DNA from: Coptis chinensis
Lineage: Eukaryota > Streptophyta > Magnoliopsida > Ranunculales > Ranunculaceae
Length of the DNA stretch: 64,000 nucleotides
Reading direction: 5' to 3'
Assembly: GCA_015680905.1 (NCBI GenBank)
Contig: CM027381.1
Coordinates: 63,601,501-63,665,500, forward strand
Below the pieces are notes generated by a model. That model did no database searches. It was not told the DNA's origin and saw nothing but the letters and a program-made list of their open reading frames with translations. Both the position numbers and the translations under genes were made by a program. Below, in pieces: positions 34,440 through 45,186 of this stretch; the stretch's first letter is position 1, and every line of letters starts with the position of its first letter.

Positions 34440-36029
34440 ATAGAAACACGTGTAATTGAGGCATCTGTTAGGATATAGATATGTATAATATGGATTTGTT
34501 TTCTAGTTAAAATTTTTAAAAAAAATTCAATTCAAAAATATAAATAAATAAGTTATGCTATACACTTAGGAATATTGGTATTGTTTTCTTTCTCCATGCT
34601 CTTAACAATCTAGAAGTCTCAATGTAGCTTTTTGCATCGTAATAATTGTTAGAAACTTAGGTTAATATATAGGTAATAATCTTTGCATCTATTTATAAAT
34701 ATATTACATGAGTATCTATGATTGTTAGCAGTAAGTTTCTGAAATCTAGGCTAGAGTACTTATTCTACAAATCCTGTGAGAATATAGCCTAAAGCCTTAT
34801 ATGAGCGAAACATTTGAGAAATGACACAAGGGAGAAGTAAAATCCGGATAGAGATATCACACGTCCACTTGCTTGATCACTATGCCATATCCTAAGTGAG
34901 AATTTAGGCCCTTTTTGGATCGATATAGCCAGAAATTCAAACCTATGAATTATTTTCCGCTAGTCGCCCCTCTGAGCCTTTCTTTAGCCTTCCATAAACC
35001 ACAATTCCTTTACCCTGTTACAAAAACAAAAACAAAATAAAAAAAAAATAAATAAATCAACCTACCCAATTTAGAATAAGTCTGAGAATAGAATGAGTGA
35101 AGAAAGAAGAAGAGAAAAACATGTGTAAACAAAACTTAGTTAGTTGCTTCAGAAAAAGAAAAGAAGTTTCCATCCAAGGAAAAAAAAATAATATAGAAAC
35201 AAATAAAAACTCCAAAAATAGAATAAAAGGGAGTCAAAAGCCAAAGAAAAGAAAAAGAAAAATATGGCTAAGGATGGAAACAAAGTATAGAAGCAAAAGA
35301 AAATAATAAGGTTTTCTCTAAGTTACATAATATGAAGACTCTATTACCTCAGACTTGTCCTTTTGAATATCCATTTCCTTCATTCTTAAACCATCTCCTA
35401 ATCCCCGCAACACCTAATAAAGACCTCTAGCTCAATTAGGAATAGGTTAGTGTGATAATAAGTGGCAGATGTGTTTGATCGACCCCGGCTTCCTTGTTGT
35501 CATTGAGATTGTAAGGTAAAGTGTGCCCACTGCACACTGGAGCAGCGAAACTTGAGTGGAAAAATCAGAGTGGTTTTTGTATTGACATTTATGTGAGGAC
35601 CTACTTAAGGACCTACTTAAGGACGCTATTCCGAGTTTTCAGAAACGAACCTGCTAGGCATTTCATAGTATTACTCATAGTATATATATTTGTATCATAG
35701 ATGATTGATTATTATGCATATATTAGTTTAGGTTTTTGACTTGGTTATTCTTATTCAATTGCTAGTGAGATGTATAGATAGTTGGGACATGAATGAGGAA
35801 AACAATAGTTTTATTTCTTAGTCGTTGTAGTATAGTTGAAGTTTGTGAGTACCTTCACTGGAAAGCTCTCACGAGGCTATAACTCGTCCACTAGGGAATT
35901 CCTAGTGGTTTAAGGCCTTGTTGCATAGGGTCAATGCAATCGCGACTCAAATAAAACGAGAGTAGATAGAACTCCATTTTGGTCACTTATTTTAATTTCT
36001 CATCTTTGCTTGAGGACAAACAAAATGCT
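34440..36029 (+). other. 3' untranslated region of element 2
   Basis: No gene is present. It is homologous to the corresponding parts of elements 1 and 5. It includes the 35888-35908 hairpin (arms CCACTAGG/CCTAGTGG) in the context CTCACGAGGCTATAACTCGT, and a purine-rich tract around 35090-35310. Confidence 0.6.
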
Positions 36030-36043
36030 GTTTGGGGGTGGTT
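36030..36043 (+). other. Polypurine tract of element 2
   Basis: GTTTGGGGGTGGTT directly before the 3' LTR. Confidence 0.75.
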
Positions 36044-37515
36044 TGATAAGAGCCCAAAACTGTAGTTTTAACCCTTTAACAGTCATACTTTTGGACCAAT
36101 TATGTGAGTAATAATTAAAAGTTAACACCGACATTGTGTTTTATGCATTTCAGCTTTCAAAGTCCATTATGTGCGTAAATGTGCCACTTTAGTGAGATAA
36201 AGGAGAAAAGGTCAGTTACTAAGGAGTTCCGCGATTAAAGGCCAAGATTCAAGAAGATAAAGCCTTCCTAAAGCCCGGTTAAAAGCTGAAAAGTCGACAC
36301 GGGCTGAAACAGCACACAAGTCAGCAGAACTTCCGAAAGCCGTATCTTTGGACTCAAACCTCAGAATCGGGCCTACCTTATGTCAAAACGACCGGCTCGG
36401 AAAGATCTTTCCAATGGTCTAAGCCTTGACCCAATAAGAGAAGCAAAAGTGGACGAAAAGTCTGTGGAAGCCAACTGCAGCTGAAGAGGCCTTTTTGGAC
36501 TGAAAGAATTGGGTTTTGGGCCTGATTCTCTGGCCCAAAACATGGCTCCAAGCCCATGCACGATTTTTGGATCTGAAAGTATAAAAACAAAAGTTTAGCT
36601 CTTTGTTAATGGTAGCTAGTTAGACCTAAAATAATATAGATAATTCTAGATCTGTTTTCATTAATTAAATTAAGCTTTAGTTCCATTTTCAATTCTTGTT
36701 TTAGATTAAGTCTTTGAATCATTGTTCTTGATTGATTAGATAAATAAAATAGTTGTTTTCTCAATTTCGAATTGTGTTATTTCAATTTATAGATATGATT
36801 TTAATTCTTATTGATTATCATTCCGTAGTTTAAATAGATTGAACCATTGTTAGTTAATTTAGTTAAGTTAGAATTTTAATATGATGTGTAGTTATAATGA
36901 AATGGGAAATGATGGTTTGATGACTCAAGGCTAAAACCTCCATTAGAGGGGTTGATGAAGCCTTGATGAAAACTTAGTGGTATAGTGTAGAAACACTGTA
37001 GAATCTATTCCAATCTAGAAGGTCGTGATTAAGCCATGAGAATGGGTGGACGACCTCACATGCTAGTTAGTACTCGGTAGAAATGTTATGAACACTAGGG
37101 ATTAGAACTCGAATTTCTTGCCGTAAGAACGTAAAAATCGAGATACAAGAATCTATGTTAGGCTATTAAGTTGGATTCGAGGTGGATTCAATTCCCCTCT
37201 AATCCTTTATATAGATTCAAGCACAATCATATTTCCATAGCATTCGTAGTTAAATTCAAGTAATCAAATTCAGTAAGTATCGTAGTATATCACCTTCGTA
37301 AAGCTCTCATTGACTTAAGACCGACTAATTAGATTAGAAAACATTCCATGCTAGAGCACTAGGAGTGGAACGAACTTCCTACTACACTATATCTCATAGG
37401 ATTGAGAGTAGAGAAACTTTGATAAATATAAGCATCATAAGATAGTTTTAGTTTACTTACGTTTTGAGTTCATCGTTCATTTCGTAGGTAGACTATCAAT
37501 TTTATTCTTTTATCA
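36044..37515 (+). repeat. 3' LTR of element 2
   Basis: TGATAAGAGCCC...CTTTTATCA, 1472 bp, matching 6670-8143. TATA box at 36580-36586. Confidence 0.92.
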
Positions 37516-37520
37516 GCTGT
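37516..37520. repeat. Target-site duplication of element 2 (right copy, GCTGT)
   Basis: Matches 6665-6669. Element 1 resumes directly after it. Confidence 0.92.
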
Positions 37521-37802
37521 CTTTCTACAACTTATCCATATCCACCATATTCTCCACAACCAATTACTTTTCCACACTTATTTACTAGAATACCCACTCA
37601 TTCAAAAATGAAAAATAAGGTGCATGATAGGTTACATAATAGGGTTATCCGACTTCGCTTTCATTTCACTAGGTTGAGTCATAGGAAATCTTGGTGCTTG
37701 ATTGTGTTTGGATATGTTTTCTGTGATATTTATTTATGGAAAGATCCACAATTATTTCGGTTGTTGATATATGATAAACTGGATGTTCATACATACGCCT
37801 AG
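37521..37802 (+). pseudogene. Unrecognised ORF replacing pol in element 1 (3' part)
   Basis: This continues the frame that ends at 6669 in the same register for 93 codons to a TAG at 37800-37802. It begins with a Tyr/Pro-rich segment (TYPYPPYSPQP) and then becomes basic (HDRLHNRVIRLRFHF) with a hydrophobic end (CLIVFGYVFCDIYLW). The last part could be membrane-active, or could be an in-frame remnant of another gene. Preservation of frame on both sides of the insertion suggests it was still coding when element 2 inserted. Confidence 0.55.
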
Positions 37803-38061
37803 ATAAAGTCTCGAAAGTATCCGACTATAAAACTCAACTTTTGTGTTTGGTGCATTTCCTTTCATTTCCATATATTGGTGAGTGCACCATTAAGGTAACC
37901 GGCCCTCCCTATGGAGTGTGTGGCTGTAAGTACCGGATCCTAAGTCCACGCTTAAACATAATTCATGTTTTCCACTCTTGCATGTTTTCTCGATTTTTGA
38001 GTCATGTTTCTCTATGGGGTGAATTATGTCTTTATTGTTTATTGTTTTTATTTTTAAAATT

Positions 38062-38132
<71 letters not shown>

Positions 38133-38900
38133 GAATAAGCATAAACCTAGGAAGTCTCGAATCGACTTTAAAAGACCATCGCTAAAAACAAATTTTCTAA
38201 GCTTCGTTGTAAAAAAATTTGTTTAGGGGTAGGGTGTTCATGTTTCCGCATTAAATATTTATGTCCCATTAGAGTTGCTTAGGCTGTTTTATTGTATTAT
38301 TCACGATTCGGGTTGACATAATCCATGAATTTAGAGTTCAATTGTTAAGCATAACGTCGCCATGCACGTACTACGAGGCATTTTCCACTATATTATATGT
38401 CATCCACGGTCGGAATAGAGTGTTTTATGGATCATTGGATTGGAAATTCTCTCCTGATCATTTCCATATCTCATTCGCAAAAATCGGACCGGTAACGAAG
38501 CGGCAATTTTGATTTGAAGTTTCGCGAAAAATCGAAAAAAAATCACAAATTTCGATTTTGGGCTTGGGCCCAACCCGCGCCCACCGACAACGTGACCGCG
38601 CCCTTACCTTAACCAACAGTTCGATCTTCTTCTCCATCCTCCATTAACGCCCAAGCTCCAAAAACCTAAAAAACAAAATCAAAATAAAAAGAAAACGAAA
38701 ATTAACCCACGCCCAAAATCAAAACCCAACCCAAATCGACTCCAAACACCACCGACCACCACTACCACCAAATTACATCACCAAAAATCCACCAAAATAA
38801 CAAATTTTGGTGCTGCCGCGCCACCACTGTTTGCTTCAACCGGTCTATTAAAATCCCACCACCACATCACATTTAAACCCCCACTACATTCCAACTTCCA
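37803..38900 (+). other. Post-pol region of element 1
   Basis: It rejoins the element 2 sequence (CCTCCCTATGGAGTGTGTGG near 37903). It has an (AT)n microsatellite at 38077-38128, a degenerate PPT-like TTGTTTAGGGGTAGGG at 38216-38231, and a C/A-rich stretch before ORF-A. No gene was seen. Confidence 0.5.
38077..38128. repeat. (AT)26 microsatellite
   Basis: An uninterrupted AT dinucleotide run preceded by an A tract. It is absent at the equivalent place in element 2. Confidence 0.95.
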
Positions 38901-40075
38901 ATGGCTCAACAACGCCGAATTTTACCGGAGCAAGCTTTTACTGCCGACCACTTCGCGCCGTTCCACGGTGATGAAATGATCAGTCGAGATTGGAGTAGCT
39001 TGTGGTACTCGACTGAAGCCTATTACCACGAGGACTTAGTCCAACGGTTCTACGATATGAGGGAGTTGGAAGGGACGAGGATTTTTGTAGTTGTGGCGAA
39101 GAGGCGGAAGGAAGTGACGACTGGGTTGTTGGCTGAGATTATAGGCATTCCGCCTAGAATCCATCTAGATGTCACCCTGCAGGAGTCCCAATATAATGGG
39201 GTAGAGCCATTGATGCACAAGATAGTTATTGGAGGCGACTACAATGCGAGATCGCATTGTGTTCGACAGAACTTCCCTAGGACCAACCACCGCTCGGCTG
39301 ACTCGGGATTGGTCGGAGCATCTAGGGAAGGGGAAGGTCAAACGACATCGGCCTGAACTGCCTCCACATCTTATGGATACTCCAGGAGCGGAAGTATGAC
39401 TTCTGCATCTTAGAGTTTTTACTGAGCATGATTAGGGGAGTAGGGAGGTCTGTTGCCCCTTTCCCTGTGTTGATAACAAAGATCATGCTGAAGTTGAGAG
39501 CAGCTCAGGCGACTGATCGGACATACATCACCCTCCACCGTAACCCTCGCATCTATAAGGAGTGTGTCCAACGGGTTTGGAGATTGGCTGAGGATAGAGA
39601 AGAAGAAGAAGAGGATGGTGGAGCTAAGAATGAAGAGGAGGCTGGGGGAAATCCGGATGCCTCGGAGGATGAGGAGGACTTGACGTGTTTTGACGCGGAT
39701 GCCTTGGAGAGGTGCTGGTTAGATACAGAACGCATGGCTGTGATCCATCGTGGCATGCGTTCGCTCAACACTATCTGTGAAGACCTCCGGACTCGACAGG
39801 CAACGATGCATCATAACTTCGAGCTCCGTACCCAGAGAGAGGACGAGAGGTGGGAACAGATGAAGGCCGAGCTAGAAGCTCAGCGCCAGTTCCGGGATGA
39901 GATGCTGACACGATTCCCACGTCACGGGGACTCTCCTTCTGAGGATACACCCACGAGACACGAGCGCCGTCGCCGAAAGACGAATGGTGCTGGTCCATCA
40001 GGAGCTCAGGAGCAGTCTCCAGAGCGTGTGCCTTTCGCCACCAGTTCCGGAGTAGCTACGGATAGTATAGTTTGA
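38901..40075 (+). pseudogene. ORF-A of element 1 (one frameshift)
   Basis: The ATG at 38901 starts MAQQRRILPEQAFTADHFAP. Frame one runs to 39356 with SLWYSTEAYYHEDLVQRFYD, KEVTTGLLAEIIGIPP and IGGDYNARSHC. A single frame change near 39330 leads to a second frame open to 40075, containing LHILWILQERKYDF, FPVLITKIMLKLRAAQ, an acidic run (EEEEEDGG) and a long charged, coiled-coil-like tail with an RHERRRRK basic patch. It is the best preserved ORF-A in the window. No envelope features (signal peptide, anchor) are visible. Confidence 0.72.
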
Positions 40076-40886
40076 TGTTTTATGTTTTATTTGTAGTTTC
40101 ATTACTGTCATTTATTTTTATGTAAGTTTCTTTCCATAAGTTGAATTTTGTAGTGAAATGTACTCCGCATGAATTATTTTTAATATAATGGGTTATTTTC
40201 ATTATGCGTGGTTGTTTAATATTGACCCCACCTTCCCAACTTGTTTGGGGGTGGTTTTATCTATTCCAGCATAATTTTTATATAACCCTCGTGTTAGAAT
40301 TTATTGCGGAGTCAAGGTGAAAATATGGCTGTTTAGGCATATATATGAATAAATATCATGGTAGGATGAAATCCACATTCTATCATAAAATCAACCTAAA
40401 AGATACTGGGTTTGAATTAGAATCAAGAAAATGAGTTGTTTCCGTTTTCGGGTTTGGAAATTTTAGGATTTCCGGAAACTGCCGTAATTAGTTTTGGCAA
40501 CTTCCCGATCCATTTTAGCAACTTTAAACCTATATAAACTTGATACAATCTATCCTCACAACTCACACTACACCTAAACTCCATCACTCACCTTTCACTC
40601 CCGCGATTCCCTCGTTTCGCTCATTTTCCGAAGTTTCTCGCAACTCCGAAGCGCTTCACGCCTCTACAGGAGAGCACACTCGGCGCTCTCAGTATATTTT
40701 TGAGTTTTGTCGGAGCGCCAGCCAAAGCCGAAGCAAGTGACCAGCCAAACACTGGAAATTTCAATTTCTTTAGAGCGACAGCCTCTATCGAGCGCACTTT
40801 TCGCCGACTTCCGTGGACCGTGAAATTTCCAATTTTTTCGCGTAGTATCCGGATCATTCGCAGCTATTCCAGAGCGTAATTTTGAG
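40076..40886 (+). promoter_or_regulatory. ORF-A/ORF-B spacer of element 1 with PPT-like block and TATA box
   Basis: A PPT-like TTGTTTGGGGGTGG lies at 40241-40254. ACCTATATAAACT (TATATAA at 40531-40537) aligns with ACCTATTTAAACT of element 2. GC-richer units with GAGCGC follow at 40670-40800, then the ORF-B ATG at 40887. This layout suggests a separate ORF-B transcript. Confidence 0.5.
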
Positions 40887-41798
40887 ATGACATCTCCAAC
40901 ATTGATACCGAACAGTCTTTCAAGATTTGTTCCAAAGCACTACTTATGGTGCTTGGTTTTGCGCGATCACATTCGTTAATGGGAGCCGCTTTTGGTAAGA
41001 TCTGATGCACTTTATTCTCCGACTCTAGCATCTTATTTTTACGATAACTGCATTTTCTTTGAAAGACCAGATGGAGAACAAGTGTTCTCCATCAACATTG
41101 ATAATGAACCAATGGAAATTACCAGGTTCTTGCTAGCATTTGTTCTTGGACTTGCTATGCCCGCTGAAATACAAGACCCATGGTGCTATTGGGTAGACAA
41201 TATGTATGTCTACACTTACGAGTTTTTGCATGAGTCGTATGGCGCGGGCATTTTCCGTATCGAGGACCAAGGGGAATATAACGTCGCCTTTGGTAGCCTG
41301 TCCATGAACATAGGAACTGTTATGTTTTGGATCATGCTAAACATTTTAGGGGAATGGCGTTTTTTTCTTACGTGAATGATGCCACTTGCAGCCGCCTTCC
41401 TTGCTTTAGCCACGGGACGTATGTGTCATGACCTTCCCCGAACCTTGATGTCTAGTTTAGCTCGATCCCATAGGATAAGGCATAAGTACCTTCTTATGCC
41501 TGTCTTAATTTCACGTATTATGCTATGTTTCTTTCCTGTTTTTTGTACACGTTTCACGGATTGGATTACGGTCGACACTGTACGACCCACCAATAGTATT
41601 ATTCGATCTTTCCATGCAATGACTTGGCAAGGGTGGAGGATACAACCTCATCAGGTTGCACCCTACACCCCGTCAGACCAAGTGGCTCTTACTAGGTTAG
41701 CAATCATAGATGATAAATGGCGGGAAGCCTGGCAAATTATCATGGCATGGCAGGATGCAAAGGAACCTCACTTCTTTATGGAAGAAGAGGATGAGTAA
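40887..41798 (+). pseudogene. ORF-B of element 1 (one frame, two stops)
   Basis: A single register of 304 codons from the ATG at 40887, broken only by TAA at 40977-40979 and TGA at 41373-41375. Features in order: MTSPTLIPNSLSRFVPKHYL, ALYSPTLASYFYDN, EITRFLLAFVLGLAMP, DNMYVYTYEF, DQGEYN, the hydrophobic MNIGTVMFWIMLNILGEW, YLLMPVLISRIML, and an acidic end (MEEEDE). It resembles ORF-A in motif order. Hydrophobic segments are short and there is no signal peptide. Unknown function. Confidence 0.62.
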
Positions 41799-41811
41799 TG
41801 CGGGGGATAAG

Positions 41812-41946
41812 GTAAGTTTCATTCTAGTTAGTGTCTGTTTATGTCCCAAGCATTTCATTCTTGTTAACCCCATAATGGGTAGAACTCGTATAGAGTTGTG
41901 TCAGTTTTTATTTCCTATATTAGTACGTTCTAACCTTGTTTTATAG
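41812..41946 (+). other. Conserved intron-like segment after ORF-B, element 1
   Basis: Donor AAG|GTAAGT, acceptor TTTTATAG|ATGTTCC, 135 bp, located 13 bp after the ORF-B stop. The acceptor has TAG where elements 2 and 5 have CAG. Confidence 0.55.
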
Positions 41947-42004
41947 ATGTTCCTGAATTTCACGCGCTTCAATGGTATTTTTCCTACCCTCTTTATTTAA
42001 TTGC

Positions 42005-42038
42005 TTTGAGGACAAAGCATGCTTTTTGTTTGGGGGGC
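42005..42038 (+). repeat. Internal PPT-like block after ORF-B, element 1
   Basis: TTTGAGGACAAAGCATGC...TTTGTTTGGGGGGC, homologous to 34400-34439 and similar to the true PPT block. Confidence 0.62.
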
Positions 42039-42605
42039 ATAGAAACACGTGTAATTAAGGCATCTGTTAGGATATAGATATGTATAATATGCATTTGTTT
42101 CTAGTTAAAATTTCAAAAATTCAAAAATATAAATAAATAAGTTATGCTATACACTTAGGAATATTGGTATTGTTTCTTTCTCCATGCTCTTAACAATCTA
42201 GAAGTCTCAATGAGTCAAGCATCGTAATAATTGTTAGAAACTTAGGTTAATATATAGGTAATAATTTTGCATCTATCTATAAATATATTACATGAGTATC
42301 TATGATTGTTAGCAAGTAAGTTTCAAATCTCTAGGCTAGACTACTTATTCTACAAATCCTGTGAGAATATAGCCTAAAGCCTTATATGAGCGAAACATTT
42401 GAGAAATGACACAAGGGAGAAGTAAAATCCGGATAGAGATATCACACGTCCACTTGCTTGATCACTATGTCATATCCTAAGCGAGAATTTAGGCCCTCTT
42501 TGGATCGATATAGCCATAAATTCAAGCCTATTAATTATTTTCTACTAGTCGCCCCTCTGAGCCTTTTTTTAGCTTTCCATAAACCACAAATCCTTTACCC
42601 TGTTA

Positions 42606-42639
<34 letters not shown>

Positions 42640-43620
42640 CAACCCACCCAATTTAGAATAAGTCTGAGAATAGAATGAGGAAGAAAGAAGAAGAGAAAAA
42701 CCTGTGTAAACAAAAGTTAGTTAATTGCTTCAGAAAATAAAGAAAAGAAGTTTCCATCCAAGGAAAGAAAAATAAAAATAGAAATAAAATAAAAACTCCA
42801 AAAATAGAATAAAAGGGAGTCAAAACCCAAAAAAAAAAAAAAAAAAAAAAAAAAGAAAAGAAAAAGAAAAATATGGCTAAGGATGGAAACAAAGTATAGA
42901 AGCAAAAGAAAATAACAAGGTTTTCTCTAAGTTACAAAATATGAAAACTCTATTATCTCAGACTTGTCCTTTTTGAATATCCATTTCCTTCCTTCTTAAA
43001 CCATCTCCTAATCCCCGAACACCTAATAAAGACCTCTAGCTCAATTAGGAATAGGTTAGTGTGATAATAAGTGGCAGATGTGTTTGATCGACTCGCTTCC
43101 TTTGTTGTCATTGAGATTGTAAGGTAAAGTGTGCCCACCGTGCACTGTAGAGTAAATAAACTTGAGTGGAAAAAATCGAGTGTTGTATCTTGACTATTAT
43201 TGTGAGAACCTACTTAAGGACGCTTATTCGAAGTTTCAAAACGGACCTGCTAGACATTTCATAGTATTACTCATTGTATATATGTTTATTATAGATGATT
43301 GATTATTATGCATATATTAGCTTAGGTTTTTGACTTGGTTATTCTTGTTCATAGCTAGTGAGATGTATAGATAGTTTGGAGCATGAATAAGGAAACAATA
43401 GTTTTATTTCTTAGTTGTTGTAGTATAGATGAAGTTTGTGAGTACTTTCACTGGAAAACTCTCACAAGGCTATAACTCGTCCACTAGGGAATTCCTATAG
43501 TTTAAGGCCTTGTTGCATATGGTCAATGCAATCACACTCGGCGAAACGAGAAGTAGATAGAACTCCATTTTTGGTCACTTATATTAATTTCTCATCTTTG
43601 CTTGAGGACAAGCAAAATGC
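42039..43620 (+). other. 3' untranslated region of element 1
   Basis: No gene is present. A tracts lie at about 42607-42637 and 42830-42854. A decayed copy of the conserved hairpin is at 43481-43499 (right arm changed). The apparent long Phe/Lys frames on both strands are translations of these A-rich tracts. Confidence 0.6.
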
Positions 43621-43635
43621 TGTTTGGGGGTGGTT
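43621..43635 (+). other. Polypurine tract of element 1
   Basis: TGTTTGGGGGTGGTT directly before the 3' LTR. Confidence 0.75.
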
Positions 43636-45149
43636 TGATAAGAGCCCAAAAATGTAGTTTTAACCCTTTAACAGTCATACTTTTAGACCAATTATGTGAG
43701 TAATAATTAAGAGTTAACACTGATTACGTGTTTTTATGCATTTCAGCCTTGAAAGTCCATTATGTGCAGAAATGTGCCACTTTAGCGAGATAAAGGAGAA
43801 AATGTCGGTTACTAAGGAGTTCCGTGATTAAAGGCCAAGTTTCGAGAAGACAAAGCCTTTCTAAAAGCCCGGTCAAAAGCTGAAAAGTCGACGCGGGCCG
43901 AAACAGCACACAAAGTCAGCAGAACTTTCGAAGAACATATCTTTGGACTCAGACCTCGGAATGGGGCCTACCTTATGTCAAAACGACCGGCTTGGAAAGA
44001 ACTTTCCAATGGTCTAAGCGTTGACCCAATCAGAGGAGCAGAAGTGGACGGAAAGTCTGTTGAAGCCAACTGCAGCTGAAGATTCCTTTTTGGACTGAAA
44101 GATTTGTGTTTTGGGCCTGATTCTCTGGCCCAAAACATGGCTCCAAGCCCATGCACGATTTTTGGATCTGAAAGTATAAAAACAAAAGCTTAATTCTTTG
44201 TTAATGGTAGATTTTTAGGTTAGAAAATAAAGGTAGCTTAGAATAGAAAGTAGCCATTAAAATAGCTTCTAGATCTAGTTTTTCATGTAGATTAATTAAG
44301 TTTAGTTCCATTTCAATTATTGTATTAGATTAAATCTTTGAATCTTGTTCTTCATTTTGATTAGATCAATAAAGTAGTATTTTTATCAATTTCGATTTTG
44401 TCATTTCCATTTCTAGATCTAATTTCAATTCCTGTCCTTATTTCATTTGAGTCATTAAATTAGATTTCATTATTGTTTAATTAAGTAAATTTCAATTCTT
44501 TATATCATGTTTAGTTTAAAAGTAATCGAAAATGATTGCGTAATGATTCTCGGCTAAACCTCCATTAGAGGGGGTTGAGAAGCCTTGATGAAAGCTTGAT
44601 TCCAATTAACGTAGATTTGTCGTAATTTCCTTTCCACTCTAGAAACGTTTAGTTCACCATGAGAATGGGTTTAATCATTCACATGCTAGTTATTAATTGG
44701 TAGAAATGCCATGTGTAATTAGGGATTAGGAAGAACCAATTGTTTTATGGCAGTTCAATTCGATTACTTAATTTCGATTTGTAGTTAATAGGATTAAGTC
44801 GAGTTAAGGTGGAATCAATTCCCCTCTAACTCCTTATCATCGAATCAACGTAGCATTCCCTTAGTTATTCCCATCATCGACTAGTTGCAATTCGTGGGTA
44901 GTTGCATCGTAGTCTAGTTGCCTTTTTCGTAAATCTCTCATTAGACTTTAAGTAGAGAGTATGAACACATGAGAACACAGCATGCGGAAGGACTAGGAGT
45001 GGAACGAATCACTCTACTCCACTATATCTCATAGACTTGATAGTAGAATCTTTGATAAATATAGACCCATAAGATTAAGTTTAGTTTTACTTGCGTTTAG
45101 AGTTCATCGCTTTATTTCGTAGGTAAAGCTATTCATTTTATCATTATCA
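43636..45149 (+). repeat. 3' LTR of element 1
   Basis: TGATAAGAGCCC...ATTATCA, 1514 bp, matching 1701-3217. TATA box at 44175-44181. Confidence 0.92.
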
Positions 45150-45154
45150 CTAAC
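45150..45154. repeat. Target-site duplication of element 1 (right copy, CTAAC)
   Basis: Matches 1696-1700; host sequence resumes after it. Confidence 0.9.
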
Positions 45155-45186
45155 TTGATCAAGAAAACTAATTTGGTTACTTATCT

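Larger units (their letters stand above)
6670..37515 (+). mobile_element. Element 2: Athila-like LTR retrotransposon with full pol, nested in element 1
   Basis: Its LTRs at 6670-8143 and 36044-37515 are nearly equal in length (1474 and 1472 bp) and similar by eye. It sits in the unrecognised ORF of element 1. Element 3 is in turn inserted in its gag at 9306/25241. Without element 3 its order is LTR, PBS, leader, gag, protease, RT, RNase H, integrase, ORF-A, ORF-B, PPT, LTR, about 14.9 kb. Frameshifts and stops are scattered through it, so it is inactive as read. Confidence 0.92.
1701..45149 (+). mobile_element. Element 1: Athila-like LTR retrotransposon lacking RT and integrase
   Basis: Two LTRs (1701-3217 and 43636-45149) flanked by CTAAC duplications enclose an internal region that is split by element 2 plus its TSD copy (6670-37520). 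Without that insert the internal region is about 9.6 kb: leader, gag, protease, an unrecognised ORF, ORF-A, ORF-B and the PPT. No RT, RNase H or integrase sequence belongs to this element; the pol genes inside its span are those of elements 2 and 3. It must have been mobilised by enzymes supplied in trans. It is the oldest of the three nested insertions because it contains the other two. Confidence 0.88.

Noticed and set aside
39320..39430. Frame change inside ORF-A at a similar place in elements 1, 2 and 3, suggesting programmed frameshifting or an intron
   Set aside because: The direction of the shift and its exact position differ between elements, no slippery site is shared, and the candidate intron would be too short. 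Independent decay is simpler.
42653..42905. Long Phe/Leu-rich minus-strand frames in the 3' region of element 1, and the similar plus-strand frame at 62786-63019
   Set aside because: They are translations of A-rich/T-rich low-complexity tracts in the 3' untranslated regions.
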